Below are positions 8,918 through 18,480 of a DNA stretch of 64,000 bases, piece after piece. The notes under the pieces were generated by a model, which saw nothing but the letters and a program-made list of their open reading frames with translations, searched no databases and was not told the origin of the DNA. The translations under genes were made by a program, and so were the position numbers. Source of the stretch: Burkholderia savannae. Its GTDB lineage: Bacteria > Pseudomonadota > Gammaproteobacteria > Burkholderiales > Burkholderiaceae. Position 1 is the stretch's first letter, and the number at the start of each line of letters is the position of its first letter. The stretch covers positions 1,116,001-1,180,000 of the forward strand of contig NZ_CP013418.1 of assembly GCF_001524445.2 (NCBI RefSeq). The letters run 5' to 3'.

Positions 8918-9718
8918 ATGGATCGACTGTTCAGCGAAGTAGCGATGCATCAAGCGTTCGGACGCGCGCTCGATCACCTCGGCGAGCCGCGCTTCTGGCG
9001 CTTTCTGATTCTGTTTCTCAACGAGATGGTGCCGTTCGACAACGCGCTCGCGACCGCGCTCGGCCGCGACGGCGTGCCCGTCGTGCTCGACGAATACGAC
9101 ACGGGCGGCGCGAGCGGGCCGTCGCCCGTGCCGCTGTATCTCGACGGGCTCTATCTGCTCGATCCGTTCCTGCAGGCCGCGCACGACGGCCTCGCGGACG
9201 GCTGTTATCGGCTCGAGGAAGTCGCGCCCGACCTGTTCCGGCAAAGCGAGTATTTCCTCAGTTATTTTCGCGACGCGGTCGGCGAGGACGAATTGCAGAT
9301 CATCGTGCGCACGCGGCCGGACGAGATGCTGTCGCTGTCGCTCGGCGCGCACGCGCGCTTCGACACCGGCGCGCTCGGCCGCCTCGCCGCATGCTCGCCG
9401 TGGCTCTTCGCGGCGATCCGCCAGCATCGCCGGCTGCAAGGCGACGCATCGCGCACGGGCGCGAACGACGATCTCGCCGCACGCGTCGAGCGGGCGCTCG
9501 CGAGCTTCGGCGAGGAACTGTTGACCGAGCGCGAGATGGCGATCGCGCGGCTCGTGCTGCGCGGCAACTCGTCGAAGGCGATCGCCGAGCGGCTCGCGAT
9601 CTCGCCCGAGACCGTCAAGGTGCATCGCCGGCACTTGTATTCGAAGCTCGGGATTTCGTCGCAGCCGGAGCTGTTCTCGCTGTTCCTGCAGGCGCTCGGG
9701 CACGACGCGCCGCGGTGA
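8918..9718 (+). CDS. LuxR-family transcriptional regulator
   Basis: 266 residues from ATG at 8918; an alternative upstream start would add 24 residues. The C-terminal GerE/LuxR helix-turn-helix (about residues 205-255) has the classic LTEREMAIARLVLRGNSSKA start and an ETVKVHRRHLYSKLGI recognition region. The N-terminal 200 residues do not match an autoinducer-binding domain that I can recognise, nor a receiver domain. Divergent from the permease-peptidase operon (122 bp between starts), so local regulation is likely. Confidence 0.85.
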   Translation: MDRLFSEVAMHQAFGRALDHLGEPRFWRFLILFLNEMVPFDNALATALGRDGVPVVLDEYDTGGASGPSPVPLYLDGLYLLDPFLQAAHDGLADGCYRLEEVAPDLFRQSEYFLSYFRDAVGEDELQIIVRTRPDEMLSLSLGAHARFDTGALGRLAACSPWLFAAIRQHRRLQGDASRTGANDDLAARVERALASFGEELLTEREMAIARLVLRGNSSKAIAERLAISPETVKVHRRHLYSKLGISSQPELFSLFLQALGHDAPR

Positions 9719-9958
9719 CGCCGCGATGAAACCGCCGTGAGGCGGCGATGAAGCGGCGGTGAAGCGGCAAAGCGGCCGGCGATGCATCGAATTCGCCGTC
9801 GACGATCGCCTTTCCTCCGTGCGCAAAACCGCCTATGTTTTGAAAGGGTGCGAAACGGATGCGACACCGCAGCGATGCGAGAACAACGCCACGGCGCTCG
9901 CATCAATCGCTCACGTCGTTCGAATGGCCCCCGCGCCCGCCGGAACAAGGAGACACAC

Positions 9959-10330
9959 ATGAGAACCGCTTTTGTCGCATGCGCGCTCGCGCTCGGATTC
10001 GCTTCGAGCGCCGCGCTCGCCGATGCGCCCGCGATGCCGAGCGGCGGCATGCTGGTCGCCGCCAACGGCATGACGCTCTACACGTTCGACAAGGACACCC
10101 CGAACTCGGGCAAGAGCATGTGCAGCGGCCCATGCTCGGCGAACTGGCCGCCGTACAAGGCGAGCGCGACCGATCAGCCGACGGGCGGCTACACGATCAT
10201 CAAGCGCGACGACGGCACGCTGCAATGGGCCTACCAGGGCAAGCCGCTCTATTTCTTCGCAAAGGATGCCGCGAAGGGCGACAAGAAAGGCGACGGCTTC
10301 AAGGACGTCTGGCACGCGGTGAAGGAATAG
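9959..10330 (+). CDS. COG4315-type small secreted protein
   Basis: 123 residues with a Sec signal peptide (cleavage after ALA, about residue 21), starting at an ATG preceded by AAGGAGAC. The mature protein carries two copies of the PF03640-type secreted repeat: GMTLYTFDKDTPNSGKSMCS followed by GPCSANWPP, then GKPLYFFAKDAAKGDKKGDG ending in DVWHAV. Two cysteines in the first repeat (CSGPC) are typical. These are periplasmic or lipoprotein-like proteins of unknown function. The gene appears monocistronic. Confidence 0.85.
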   Translation: MRTAFVACALALGFASSAALADAPAMPSGGMLVAANGMTLYTFDKDTPNSGKSMCSGPCSANWPPYKASATDQPTGGYTIIKRDDGTLQWAYQGKPLYFFAKDAAKGDKKGDGFKDVWHAVKE

Positions 10331-10972
<642 letters not shown>

Positions 10973-11560
10973 TCACAGAGCCGGCAGATACGTCAACGGA
11001 TCGACCGGCACGCCCTTGCGTCGAATCCCGAAATGCAGCATCACGCGATCCGCGTCGCTGTCGCCCATCTCCGCGATCGTCTGGCCCTTCGCGACCTTGT
11101 CGCCCTCCTTGACCATCAGCTTGCGATTGTGCGCGTAGGCGCTGAGATACACGTCGTCGTGCTTGACGATCACGAAGCTGCCGTAGCCGCGCAGGCTGTC
11201 GCCCGCATAAGCGACGACGCCGTCCGCCGCGGCCTTCACCGGCTCGCCTGCGGCGCCGCCGATGTTGATGCCGGGATGCTTCGCATCGTCGGGATTCTTC
11301 AGGATCGGGCCGCGCACCGGCCACGCGAAACTCGGCGCGGCGGCGGACGCCGCGGATTGCCGCGGCTGCTGCGATTGCTGCGACTGCCTTGCGACCGCGC
11401 CCTTCGCATCCGCGGCGCCCGCCGCTGGAGTCGAGCCCGGCTGCGTCGCGCAGGCGGCGAGCGCCGCGACGGCGGCGGCGCATGCGGCGCGCAGCGCGAG
11501 CGTGACCGTGAAGGACTTGTCCGAAAGATTGGTTGGCTTCGTATACGACATCATCGGCAT
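10973..11560 (-). CDS. NlpD-like LytM (M23-fold) lipoprotein, probably non-catalytic
   Basis: 195 residues from ATG at 11560 (other in-frame ATGs at 11554 and 11551). Lipobox LAAC with Cys37, then an Ala/Gln-rich linker and a LytM domain (about 80-195). Compared with active M23 enzymes, the first motif is HPGIN (His96 kept, the metal-binding Asp replaced by Asn100), SAYAHN keeps His145, and the HxH motif reads MLH (Met175, His177). Loss of two key positions matches the NlpD/EnvC class, which activates cell-wall amidases instead of cutting peptidoglycan. There is no LysM domain, unlike NlpD. Predicted to be envelope-anchored and involved in septal or cell-wall remodelling. Confidence 0.82.
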   Translation of the reverse strand: MPMMSYTKPTNLSDKSFTVTLALRAACAAAVAALAACATQPGSTPAAGAADAKGAVARQSQQSQQPRQSAASAAAPSFAWPVRGPILKNPDDAKHPGINIGGAAGEPVKAAADGVVAYAGDSLRGYGSFVIVKHDDVYLSAYAHNRKLMVKEGDKVAKGQTIAEMGDSDADRVMLHFGIRRKGVPVDPLTYLPAL

Positions 11561-11808
11561 CGGCTTCTCACTTCTCTGTTGCAATGGATCTGGGCACGTC
11601 GCGCGCGTGCCGTGGCCGGCGCGCGACGCCGGGAAGAGATACCACGCACGATCCATTCAATACAATTTCCTTGCATATTCTTACAGCGCCATCCCGATGC
11701 GGCGCAGGACCGCCGCGGCCGCCGGCCGTCGCGCGCGGCGCGCCGTGGTCCAACCGGAGACGATGCGTATCGCGCGCGTACGCCGCGCAAGCGGCAAGCC
11801 GCACTCCG

Positions 11809-11842
11809 CACACACGCACACACGCACACACGCACACACGCA
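11809..11842. repeat. 8-bp tandem repeat (CACACGCA), 4 copies
   Basis: Four near-perfect copies immediately beyond the mmsA terminator on its downstream side; intergenic. Confidence 0.85.
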
Positions 11843-11853
11843 AGCACGAGCAC

Positions 11854-11880
11854 AAAAGAAAAAGCCCGCGTTACGCGGGC
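11854..11880 (-). terminator. Rho-independent terminator of mmsA
   Basis: On the minus strand: 7-bp GC stem (GCCCGCG / CGCGGGC) with a 3-nt loop followed by TTTTTCTTTT. It lies 64 bp after the mmsA stop. Confidence 0.9.
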
Positions 11881-11943
11881 TTCGAACAGGCCGTCGACGA
11901 AACGCTTCGCCGAACGGCCTGGATGGGCCAACTACAAAGCTGC

Positions 11944-13461
11944 TCAGCGGCTCGACGGGAAGCTGAACACCGTCCCCTCGCGCACGCCGGCCGACGGCCA
12001 GCGCTGCGTGATCGTCTTGCGCTTCGTGTAGAAGCGCACCGCGTCCGGGCCGTACGCGTGCAGATCGCCGAACAGCGAGCGCTTCCAGCCGCCGAACGAG
12101 TGATACGCGACGGGCACGGGCAGCGGCACGTTGATGCCGACCATCCCGACCTGGATGTTGTCGCTGAAGAAGCGCGCGGCCTCGCCGTCGCGCGTGAACA
12201 GGCACGTGCCGTTGCCGTACTCGTGCGCGTCGACGAGCGCCATCGCTTCGGCCAGCGACGCGACGCGCACGACGCCGAGCACCGGCCCGAAAATCTCATG
12301 CTGATAGATCGGCATGCCGGGCTTCACGTGATCGAACAGGCACGGGCCGAGGTAGTAGCCGCCGTCGTGGCCGTCGACCTTCACGCCGCGGCCGTCCACG
12401 ACGAGCGATGCGCCCGCTTCGACACCGGCTTCGACGAAGCCCGCCACCTTCTCGAAGTGCTGCCGCGTGACGAGCGGCCCCATGTCGACGCCTTCTCCCG
12501 TGCCCGGGCCGACCTTCATCTTCGCGATCTCGGCCGCGAGGCCCTCGACCACCTTGTCGCCGGTCTCGTCGCCGATCGCGACGACGAGCGGAATCGCCAT
12601 GCAACGCTCGCCGCACGAGCCGTACGCGGCGCCCATCAGCGCGTTCACCGCGTTGCCGATGTCGGCGTCCGGCATCACGACCGCGAAGTTCTTCGCGCCG
12701 CCCAACGCCTGCACGCGCTTGCCGTGCGCGCAGCCCGTCGTGTAGATGGTTTCGGCGATCGGCGTCGAGCCGACGAAGCTCACCGCCTTCACGCGCGCGT
12801 CGGTCAGGATCGTGTCGACGGCTTCCTTGTCGCCGTTCACGACGTTCAGCACGCCCGGCGGCAGGCCCGCCTCGAGCGCGAGCTCGGCCATGCGCAGCGT
12901 CGACGACGGCGTGCGCTCCGACGGCTTCAGCACGAACGTGTTGCCGCACGCGACCGCCATCGGCCACATCCACAGCGGCACCATGATCGGGAAGTTGAAC
13001 GGCGTGATGCCCGCGACGACGCCGAGCGCCTGGAACTCGCTCCACGAATCGATCGCCGGGCCGACGTTCTTGCTGTGCTCGCCCTTGAGCAGCTCCGGCG
13101 CGTAGCTCGCGTACTCGACGTTCTCGATGCCGCGCTGAAGCTCGCCCATCGCGTCGGCGAGCACCTTGCCGTGCTCGGCCGTGATCAGCGCGCACAGCTC
13201 GTCCGCGTGCGCCTCGAGCAGTGTCTTGAAGCGGCTCATCACGCGCGCGCGCTTGAGCGGCGGCGTGTTGCGCCACGCCGGGTACGCGGCCTGCGCGGCC
13301 GCGATCGCCGCCTCGACCGTGGGCTTGTCGGCAAGCCGCACGCTCGTCGTCGATGTGCCCGTCGCCGGATCGAACACCGGCTGGACGCGCTCGCCGCCGT
13401 CGACGCGCTTGCCGTCGATCAGATGGCCGAGGGTGGAGGTCACGTTGCTGTCGTGTTTCAT
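11944..13461 (-). CDS. mmsA: CoA-acylating (methyl)malonate-semialdehyde dehydrogenase
   Basis: 505 residues, the usual length. It converts malonate semialdehyde or methylmalonate semialdehyde plus CoA and NAD to acetyl- or propionyl-CoA and CO2. The NAD-fold motif GITPFNFP, the LGGAKN loop (about 253-258) and the catalytic cysteine in GERCMA (Cys287) are present. The start is ATG at 13461; the longer frame adds Arg-rich leader. It follows the aminotransferase gene on the same strand (190 bp gap), so the pair makes beta-alanine or related omega-amino acids into acetyl-CoA. Confidence 0.95.
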   Translation of the reverse strand: MKHDSNVTSTLGHLIDGKRVDGGERVQPVFDPATGTSTTSVRLADKPTVEAAIAAAQAAYPAWRNTPPLKRARVMSRFKTLLEAHADELCALITAEHGKVLADAMGELQRGIENVEYASYAPELLKGEHSKNVGPAIDSWSEFQALGVVAGITPFNFPIMVPLWMWPMAVACGNTFVLKPSERTPSSTLRMAELALEAGLPPGVLNVVNGDKEAVDTILTDARVKAVSFVGSTPIAETIYTTGCAHGKRVQALGGAKNFAVVMPDADIGNAVNALMGAAYGSCGERCMAIPLVVAIGDETGDKVVEGLAAEIAKMKVGPGTGEGVDMGPLVTRQHFEKVAGFVEAGVEAGASLVVDGRGVKVDGHDGGYYLGPCLFDHVKPGMPIYQHEIFGPVLGVVRVASLAEAMALVDAHEYGNGTCLFTRDGEAARFFSDNIQVGMVGINVPLPVPVAYHSFGGWKRSLFGDLHAYGPDAVRFYTKRKTITQRWPSAGVREGTVFSFPSSR

Positions 13462-13651
13462 CGCGGTGTTTCCTGAATTCGTGTGTTTCGTTCGTGTGTT
13501 TCGTCGATGCGGCGAACGCGCGCCGCCGCGCAAGCCGGAGCGCATCGCGCCGCGGCCGAACCGCTTCGGCGGCGAACTGCCGTCGCGCCGCCCCGGCGCG
13601 GCGAACGCCGTTTCGGCCGCCGCCCGACGCGCGCGCGGCGGCCCCGCGTCG

Positions 13652-15007
13652 TCACGCGGTGGCGAGCAGCGCGTCGTTCAGCGCGCCGACAAGGCTGTCG
13701 ATCTCGTGCCTCTCGGCGATGAACGGCGGCGCGAGCTGGATCGTGTCGCCGCCGTAGCGCACGTAGAAACCGTTCTTCCAGCAATGCATCGCGATCTCGT
13801 ACGGACGCCGCGCAGGCTCGCCCGGCGCGTGCTCGATCGTCAGGCCCGCGGCGAGCCCGCAGTTGCGGATGTCGGCCACGTGGCGCACGCCCTTCAGGCC
13901 ATGCACGGCCGCCTCGAAATGCGGCGCGAGCGCGCGCACGCGGCCGATCGCGTCTTCCTTCTCGAGCAGATCGAGCGCCGCGACGCCCGCCGCGCATGCG
14001 ACGGGATGCGCGGAATACGTGTAGCCGTGCGGAAATTCGAGCATGTAGTCGGGGCCGCCCGCCGCCATGAACGTGTCGTAGATGTCCTGGTTCGCGATCA
14101 CCGCGCCGAGCGGCTGCGCGCCGTTCGTCACCTGTTTCGCCACGTTCATGATGTCCGGCACGACGCCGAACGCATCGGCGCCCGTCATCGCGCCCGCGCG
14201 GCCGAAGCCCGTGATGACTTCGTCGAAGATCAGCAGGATGTCGTGCGCGGTGCAGATCTCGCGCAGCCGCCGCAGATAGCCCTTCGGCGGCACGACGACG
14301 CCCGCCGAGCCGGAGAACGGCTCGACGATCACCGCGGCGATGTTCGACGCGTCGTGCAGCGCGATCAGGTCGAGCAGGCGCTCGGCGAGCTCGGCGCCGT
14401 GCTCGGGCAGCCCGCGCGAGAACCTGTTTTCCGGCAGTTGCGTGTGCGGCAGGAAGTCCGCATCGAGGCCCTGGCCGAACAGCTTGCGGTTCGGCCCGAT
14501 CCCGCCGACCGAGATGCCGCCGAAGTTCACGCCGTGATACCCCTTCTCGCGGCCGATCAGGCGCGTCTTCGTGCCTTTGCCCTTCGCGCGCCAGTACGCG
14601 CGCGCCATTTTGAGCGACGTGTCGGCCGCCTCCGAGCCCGAGCCCGTGAAGAACACGTAGTCGAGGCCGGCCGGCGTGAGCGCCTTGATCTTGTTCGCGA
14701 GCTCGAACGACTGCGGATGACCGAACTGGAACGCGGGCGAGTAGTCGAGCCGCGCGACCTGGCGCGCGACCGCGTCCGAGATCTCGGTGCGGCCGTGGCC
14801 GAGCCCGCAGCACCAGAGGCCGGACAGTCCGTCGAAAATCCTGCGGCCGTCGGCTGCCGTGTAGTACGCGCCCTTGCCTTCGACGATGATCCGCGGGTCC
14901 TGCTTGAACTGGCGGTTCGCGGTAAACGGCATCCAGTGGGCGTCGAGCCACTGCGCATCGGTGCGCAGCGGCGTGTCGGGGGTCGTGGGTTCGGTCAGAG
15001 CGTTCAT
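13652..15007 (-). CDS. Omega-amino acid (beta-alanine):pyruvate aminotransferase
   Basis: 451-residue class-III, PLP-dependent transaminase. WMPFTANRQFK (about residues 25-35) and GLWCCGLGHGR are characteristic of beta-alanine:pyruvate aminotransferases. The cofactor aspartate is in FDEVITGFGR (Asp262) and the Schiff-base lysine is Lys291. ATG at 15007 gives the family length; an ATG 16 codons upstream is possible. Placed upstream of mmsA and divergent from a LysR gene, it likely forms malonate semialdehyde from beta-alanine for MmsA to oxidise. The fold also handles GABA and polyamines, so the exact substrate is not certain. Confidence 0.92.
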   Translation of the reverse strand: MNALTEPTTPDTPLRTDAQWLDAHWMPFTANRQFKQDPRIIVEGKGAYYTAADGRRIFDGLSGLWCCGLGHGRTEISDAVARQVARLDYSPAFQFGHPQSFELANKIKALTPAGLDYVFFTGSGSEAADTSLKMARAYWRAKGKGTKTRLIGREKGYHGVNFGGISVGGIGPNRKLFGQGLDADFLPHTQLPENRFSRGLPEHGAELAERLLDLIALHDASNIAAVIVEPFSGSAGVVVPPKGYLRRLREICTAHDILLIFDEVITGFGRAGAMTGADAFGVVPDIMNVAKQVTNGAQPLGAVIANQDIYDTFMAAGGPDYMLEFPHGYTYSAHPVACAAGVAALDLLEKEDAIGRVRALAPHFEAAVHGLKGVRHVADIRNCGLAAGLTIEHAPGEPARRPYEIAMHCWKNGFYVRYGGDTIQLAPPFIAERHEIDSLVGALNDALLATA

Positions 15008-15113
15008 GTCGGTCGGCAGCGCGGCGCGGCGCGGATGAATGAAGATGTTGCGCATTGTCGAGTCGACGAATAGTCTTTTGAATATCGCAATATCAATGTT
15101 TACTTGAGCATTT

Positions 15114-16064
15114 ATGCAAGCAAGAAAACCGAAGAGCCGCGCGCTCCTCGGCCAGCTGACCGACATGGACTTGCGCCTGCTGCGCGTGTTCAGGAGCGTC
15201 GTCCAGTGCGGCGGCATGGCGGCGGCCGAGCTGGAGCTGAACATCGGGATCTCGACGATCAGCCGGCACGTGAAGGATCTCGAAACGCGCCTCGGCCTCG
15301 TGCTGTGCCGGCGCGGCCGCGCCGGCTTCACGCTGACGCCCGAGGGCCAGACCGTCTACGAGGAAACGCTGCGGCTGCTGGCGTCGGTCGAGGCGTTCAG
15401 GAGCCGCGTCGACGGAATTCACGACCGGATGGGCGGCGAGCTGCACATCGCCGTGTTCGACAAGACCGCGACGAACCCGAAGGCGCGGCTCGGCGACGCG
15501 ATCGGGCGCTTTCACGACGAGGCGCCGGACGTCGCGCTGAACCTGCACGTCGCGTCGATCAACGAGGTCGAGCGCGGGATCATCGACGGCAGCTATCAGG
15601 TCGGGATCATCCCCGCGCACCGCAGCTCGGGCAGCCTCGTCTACATGGACTTGTTCGACGAGCGGATGCTGCTGTACTGCGGCGCGAGCCATCCGCTCTT
15701 CGACGCGCCGCACGCGAAGCTCACGTGGCGCCAGGTGCGCGGCTACGCGTTCGCCGGCCTCGGCTACCACTCGCCGAACATGGAGCTGAGCCACCGCGCG
15801 AAGCTCACGCGCAGCGCGACGGCGTCGGACCAGGAGTCGATCGCGACGCTGATCCTGTCGGGGCGGTATCTCGGCTTCCTGCCCGATCACTATGCGCAGA
15901 GCTTCGAGGCGAAGGGGCTGATGCGGCCCGTCGCACCGCAGCGGTTCCATTACTCGTGCCGGTTCGTGAGCCTGCTGCGGCGCTCGCCGCGGCCTTCGCG
16001 CGCGGCGCTGCTGTTTCAGGATTGCCTGGAAATCGCGCATGCGGCGGCGCGGGCGAAGGCGTGA
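15114..16064 (+). CDS. LysR-family regulator of the aminotransferase/mmsA genes
   Basis: 316 residues. Helix-turn-helix at about residues 20-80 (LRLLRVFRSVVQCGGMAAAE; STISRHVKDLETRLGLVLCR), with a LysR substrate-binding domain after it. Divergent from the aminotransferase gene with a 106-bp gap, which is AT-richer than its surroundings and contains repeated AATAT motifs. Control of the catabolic pair is inferred from this arrangement. Confidence 0.9.
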   Translation: MQARKPKSRALLGQLTDMDLRLLRVFRSVVQCGGMAAAELELNIGISTISRHVKDLETRLGLVLCRRGRAGFTLTPEGQTVYEETLRLLASVEAFRSRVDGIHDRMGGELHIAVFDKTATNPKARLGDAIGRFHDEAPDVALNLHVASINEVERGIIDGSYQVGIIPAHRSSGSLVYMDLFDERMLLYCGASHPLFDAPHAKLTWRQVRGYAFAGLGYHSPNMELSHRAKLTRSATASDQESIATLILSGRYLGFLPDHYAQSFEAKGLMRPVAPQRFHYSCRFVSLLRRSPRPSRAALLFQDCLEIAHAAARAKA

Positions 16065-16604
16065 GCGCGACGACGATCGAACCGTTGGAGGGTGAGTCCA
16101 TGGGGCCGCTGATTTCCATGCCGCCGCCGCCCATCGACCCACGCGATGTATTGCCGCCTGTCGAGACGATACGGAACCGTCCACGCCTGCGATATCTCGT
16201 TGTATTTCTCCGCGCCGCCGTCGAACGCGAGGCTGCCCGTGTCGACGTTCGTTCGCGTCAGCCTGGCTTTTACCCACTCATGCGAATGAAAAGCGAAAGA
16301 ACACCGTCGCTACGGCCCGCCGCCGCAGCACATTCAAACCGCAACGACGCGTTGACTGCGTGCCTGACGCCCGCCATTGCCGGTCAATCAAGCTTCAATC
16401 GACCCGCGGCCTCAGCCGGGCGCGGTGCGCAACGCCACGCGCCCGCTCGATGACAAGCCGGCGAACGCCGTCGCGGGGAAAGCGCGACAACCGTTACGGG
16501 CATGCGCGGCGCCGCGCCGACGATGCCGACGTCCACCGCCGCCCGCTCTGCGATAATCGCGCTTTCCCGCATACTTCCGCGCCGATGCGGCGCCGCGCCA
16601 AGCC
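16065..16604. other. Intergenic stretch, 540 bp
   Basis: Contains the possible minus-strand remnant described at 16085-16312; the rest shows no gene or repeat that I can support. Confidence 0.5.
16085..16312 (-). pseudogene. Possible gene fragment, unidentified
   Basis: In one minus-strand frame, without a proper start, the translation has a balanced composition unlike a shadow frame: WVKARLTRTNVDTGSLAFDG, then AEKYNEISQAWTVPYRLDRR. After about 60 codons it decays into Arg/His-rich sequence. This could be the remains of a decayed gene. I cannot name a family, and chance is not excluded. Confidence 0.25.
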
Positions 16605-17099
16605 ATGAATTCACCGTTGCCGACCGCCCCCGCCGCGCCGCTGCCGCCGATCTCGTGCCTGCAGGACGACGAACGTCCGTGGCTGCCGATGGACGCGAGC
16701 CTGCCCGGGCTCGCGATCAAGTACCTGCACATCAACGTCGCCGAAGACGAGATGACCGTGCTGCTGAGGATGCCGGTCGGGCTCGCGCTGCCGCGCCATC
16801 GACACGACGGCGCGGTGTTCGTCTACACGCTGCAGGGCGAGTGGCGCTATCGCGAATACGACTGGATCGCGCGGCCGGGAAGCACGCTGCTCGAGCCGGC
16901 GGGCTCGCACCACACGCCGGAGGCGATCGCATCGGAGACGGGCGCGGTCGTCACGTTCAACGTGATGCGCGGCGATCTCGTGCTGCTCGACGATGCGGGC
17001 AACGAGACCGCGCGCGAGAACGGCCGGGTCGGACTGCTGCGCGAACGCAAGTTCGCGCGCGCGAAGCCGGATGTCGCGCCGCCTTTCGTCACGCGCTGA
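16605..17099 (+). CDS. Cupin-domain protein (dihydroxyacetophenone-dioxygenase-like)
   Basis: 164 residues. The single cupin barrel shows a metal-binding motif LPRHRHDGAVFVYTLQGEW (about 65-83) and a second motif with LLEPAGSHHTP (about 95-105). The layout resembles the ChrR/2,4'-dihydroxyacetophenone dioxygenase cupins. A metal-dependent oxygenase or sensor role is possible, but nothing nearby fixes a substrate. Confidence 0.75.
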   Translation: MNSPLPTAPAAPLPPISCLQDDERPWLPMDASLPGLAIKYLHINVAEDEMTVLLRMPVGLALPRHRHDGAVFVYTLQGEWRYREYDWIARPGSTLLEPAGSHHTPEAIASETGAVVTFNVMRGDLVLLDDAGNETARENGRVGLLRERKFARAKPDVAPPFVTR

Positions 17100-17107
17100 G
17101 CACGCAC

Positions 17108-17144
17108 GCCCGTCACGCCCGTCACGCCCATCGCGCCCATCGCG
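17108..17144. repeat. 9-bp imperfect tandem repeat (GCCCGTCAC/GCCCATCGC)
   Basis: Four units in two variant pairs directly after the cupin stop; intergenic. Confidence 0.75.
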
Positions 17145-17265
17145 CGACACCGGCGTGCGGTTGCGGCAGCCGTGCGCTGCGCGTTCGCGACGACGGCCGC
17201 CGCATCAAGGCCGCCGCGCACTGCCGGCGGCGAATGCCCGCTCGCGTCGTTCGATCGAGCTCCGC

Positions 17266-17595
17266 TCACTCCGGATACGAATCGTGAACCTTGAGCTTCG
17301 CGAGCTTGAAGATCGTGCGCAGCGTCCGCGGATGGATGTCGCGGCGCGCGGCGAGCGACGACAGGATGAAGTCGAGCACCTTCGCGTGCCTGAGCAGCAC
17401 GAGGCAGCTTTCGAGATCCGTCTTGTCGGTCGCCTGCATGCGTTCCGCGAGTTGCAGCATCTCGGTGGATAGCTCGCGCGCCATGTCGAGCTCGATCTGC
17501 TGCTTTTCGGTCCAGACGGCGGGCTGCGGCTGCTCGAGCAGCTTCGCCAGGAAGGCCTGGAATTGCGCGTCGGACTGGTTCGGGAGCGTGTCCAT
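17266..17595 (-). CDS. Hypothetical helical protein
   Basis: 109 residues from ATG at 17595 (MDTLPNQSDAQFQAFLAKLL); a longer frame to 17808 adds about 70 residues of low plausibility. The protein is almost wholly amphipathic helix with many Leu/Glu/Lys, no signal peptide and no membrane segment. It has a two-helix pattern around residues 25-75 and a basic C-terminus (FKLAKLKVHDSYPE). The size and composition would suit a chaperone or small structural protein, but I do not recognise the family. It is isolated from neighbours by long gaps. Confidence 0.6.
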   Translation of the reverse strand: MDTLPNQSDAQFQAFLAKLLEQPQPAVWTEKQQIELDMARELSTEMLQLAERMQATDKTDLESCLVLLRHAKVLDFILSSLAARRDIHPRTLRTIFKLAKLKVHDSYPE

Positions 17596-18480
17596 GTATT
17601 GCACCGTGCTGCTTGGGGACGAGCGGATCTTGCGGATGCGCCCGACCAGTTTGCCTGAATCCGCGCCGTTCGGCCGGCGCGGCCCTCGTATTCGATGCGA
17701 CGCAGAAACCGTGCCAGCGTCGACAACGTCAAGTGCGGCGCACGCGACGGAAGGACGGAGATGAGCCGTCAGGGCCGTCGACAGGCCGTCCGAGGCAGCA
17801 TGTCCCATGGTGCCCGCGGCCCCCCCGCTCCGCGCCGCGTCGGCCCAAACGCACAGACGGCGTCAAAACGATTCAAAAATGTTACGTAACGCATGGCGTT
17901 GAAGCGGGGAAACCACGAGCGAGAATACGCGATACGCCGGCGACCTGTTCAACGCCCCGACGCTTTTCGCGCCCCCTTCTCCGCCACAACGGATACGCGA
18001 AATCCGCCGTTCGATCTCTGTGGCGGCTCGCGGCCGACGGCACCGCAATCGGCCGGCAGGCCATTCGCGCAAGATTCCCCCCGATCCCGCCCGATTGCCC
18101 TCCGCGACTGCCGGATCGAACCGCGCGGCCCCGCGACAGACCCGCTTCAGCCAAATGGACTCGGTTGTTCCGGCGAAAAGCCAATGGATCATTGAAGTTC
18201 GGCCGGAAGTTCGACCTGAAAAAGCGGCTCAGGCCTTCCGTATCGCCGGCTCCCGGTCCGCCCGCGTGTCGCGGTTGCTCATCCCGAGCGCCGCCTGCGC
18301 CCCGAGCGCGCCGCTGCCCTGAACCCGCCGCTCGCCGTTGCGTGAAGCCTCGCCGCCCTACCCGGATCAACCCCTTACAAAATCCTAAAGAATCCCCCGC
18401 GCCTGCCGACAACCACGCCATCAGAGAGCGGTGACGCGTGCGTTCCGCCAACGTCCCCGCCACCGCACTCGGAGTCATTC
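17596..18480. other. Intergenic stretch, 885 bp
   Basis: No supported gene. Weak open frames on both strands lack ribosome binding sites. The part nearest the chemoreceptor gene (about 18360-18400) is relatively A-rich and probably holds its promoter. Confidence 0.5.

Larger units (their letters stand above)
11561..11943. other. Intergenic stretch between LytM gene and mmsA
   Basis: Holds the 8-bp repeat at 11809-11842 and the mmsA terminator at 11854-11880. Nothing else recognisable. Confidence 0.6.

Noticed and set aside
15093..16277. Long minus-strand frame opposite the LysR gene
   Set aside because: Arg/Ala/His-rich shadow of a real LysR gene; high-GC genomes give many such antisense frames.
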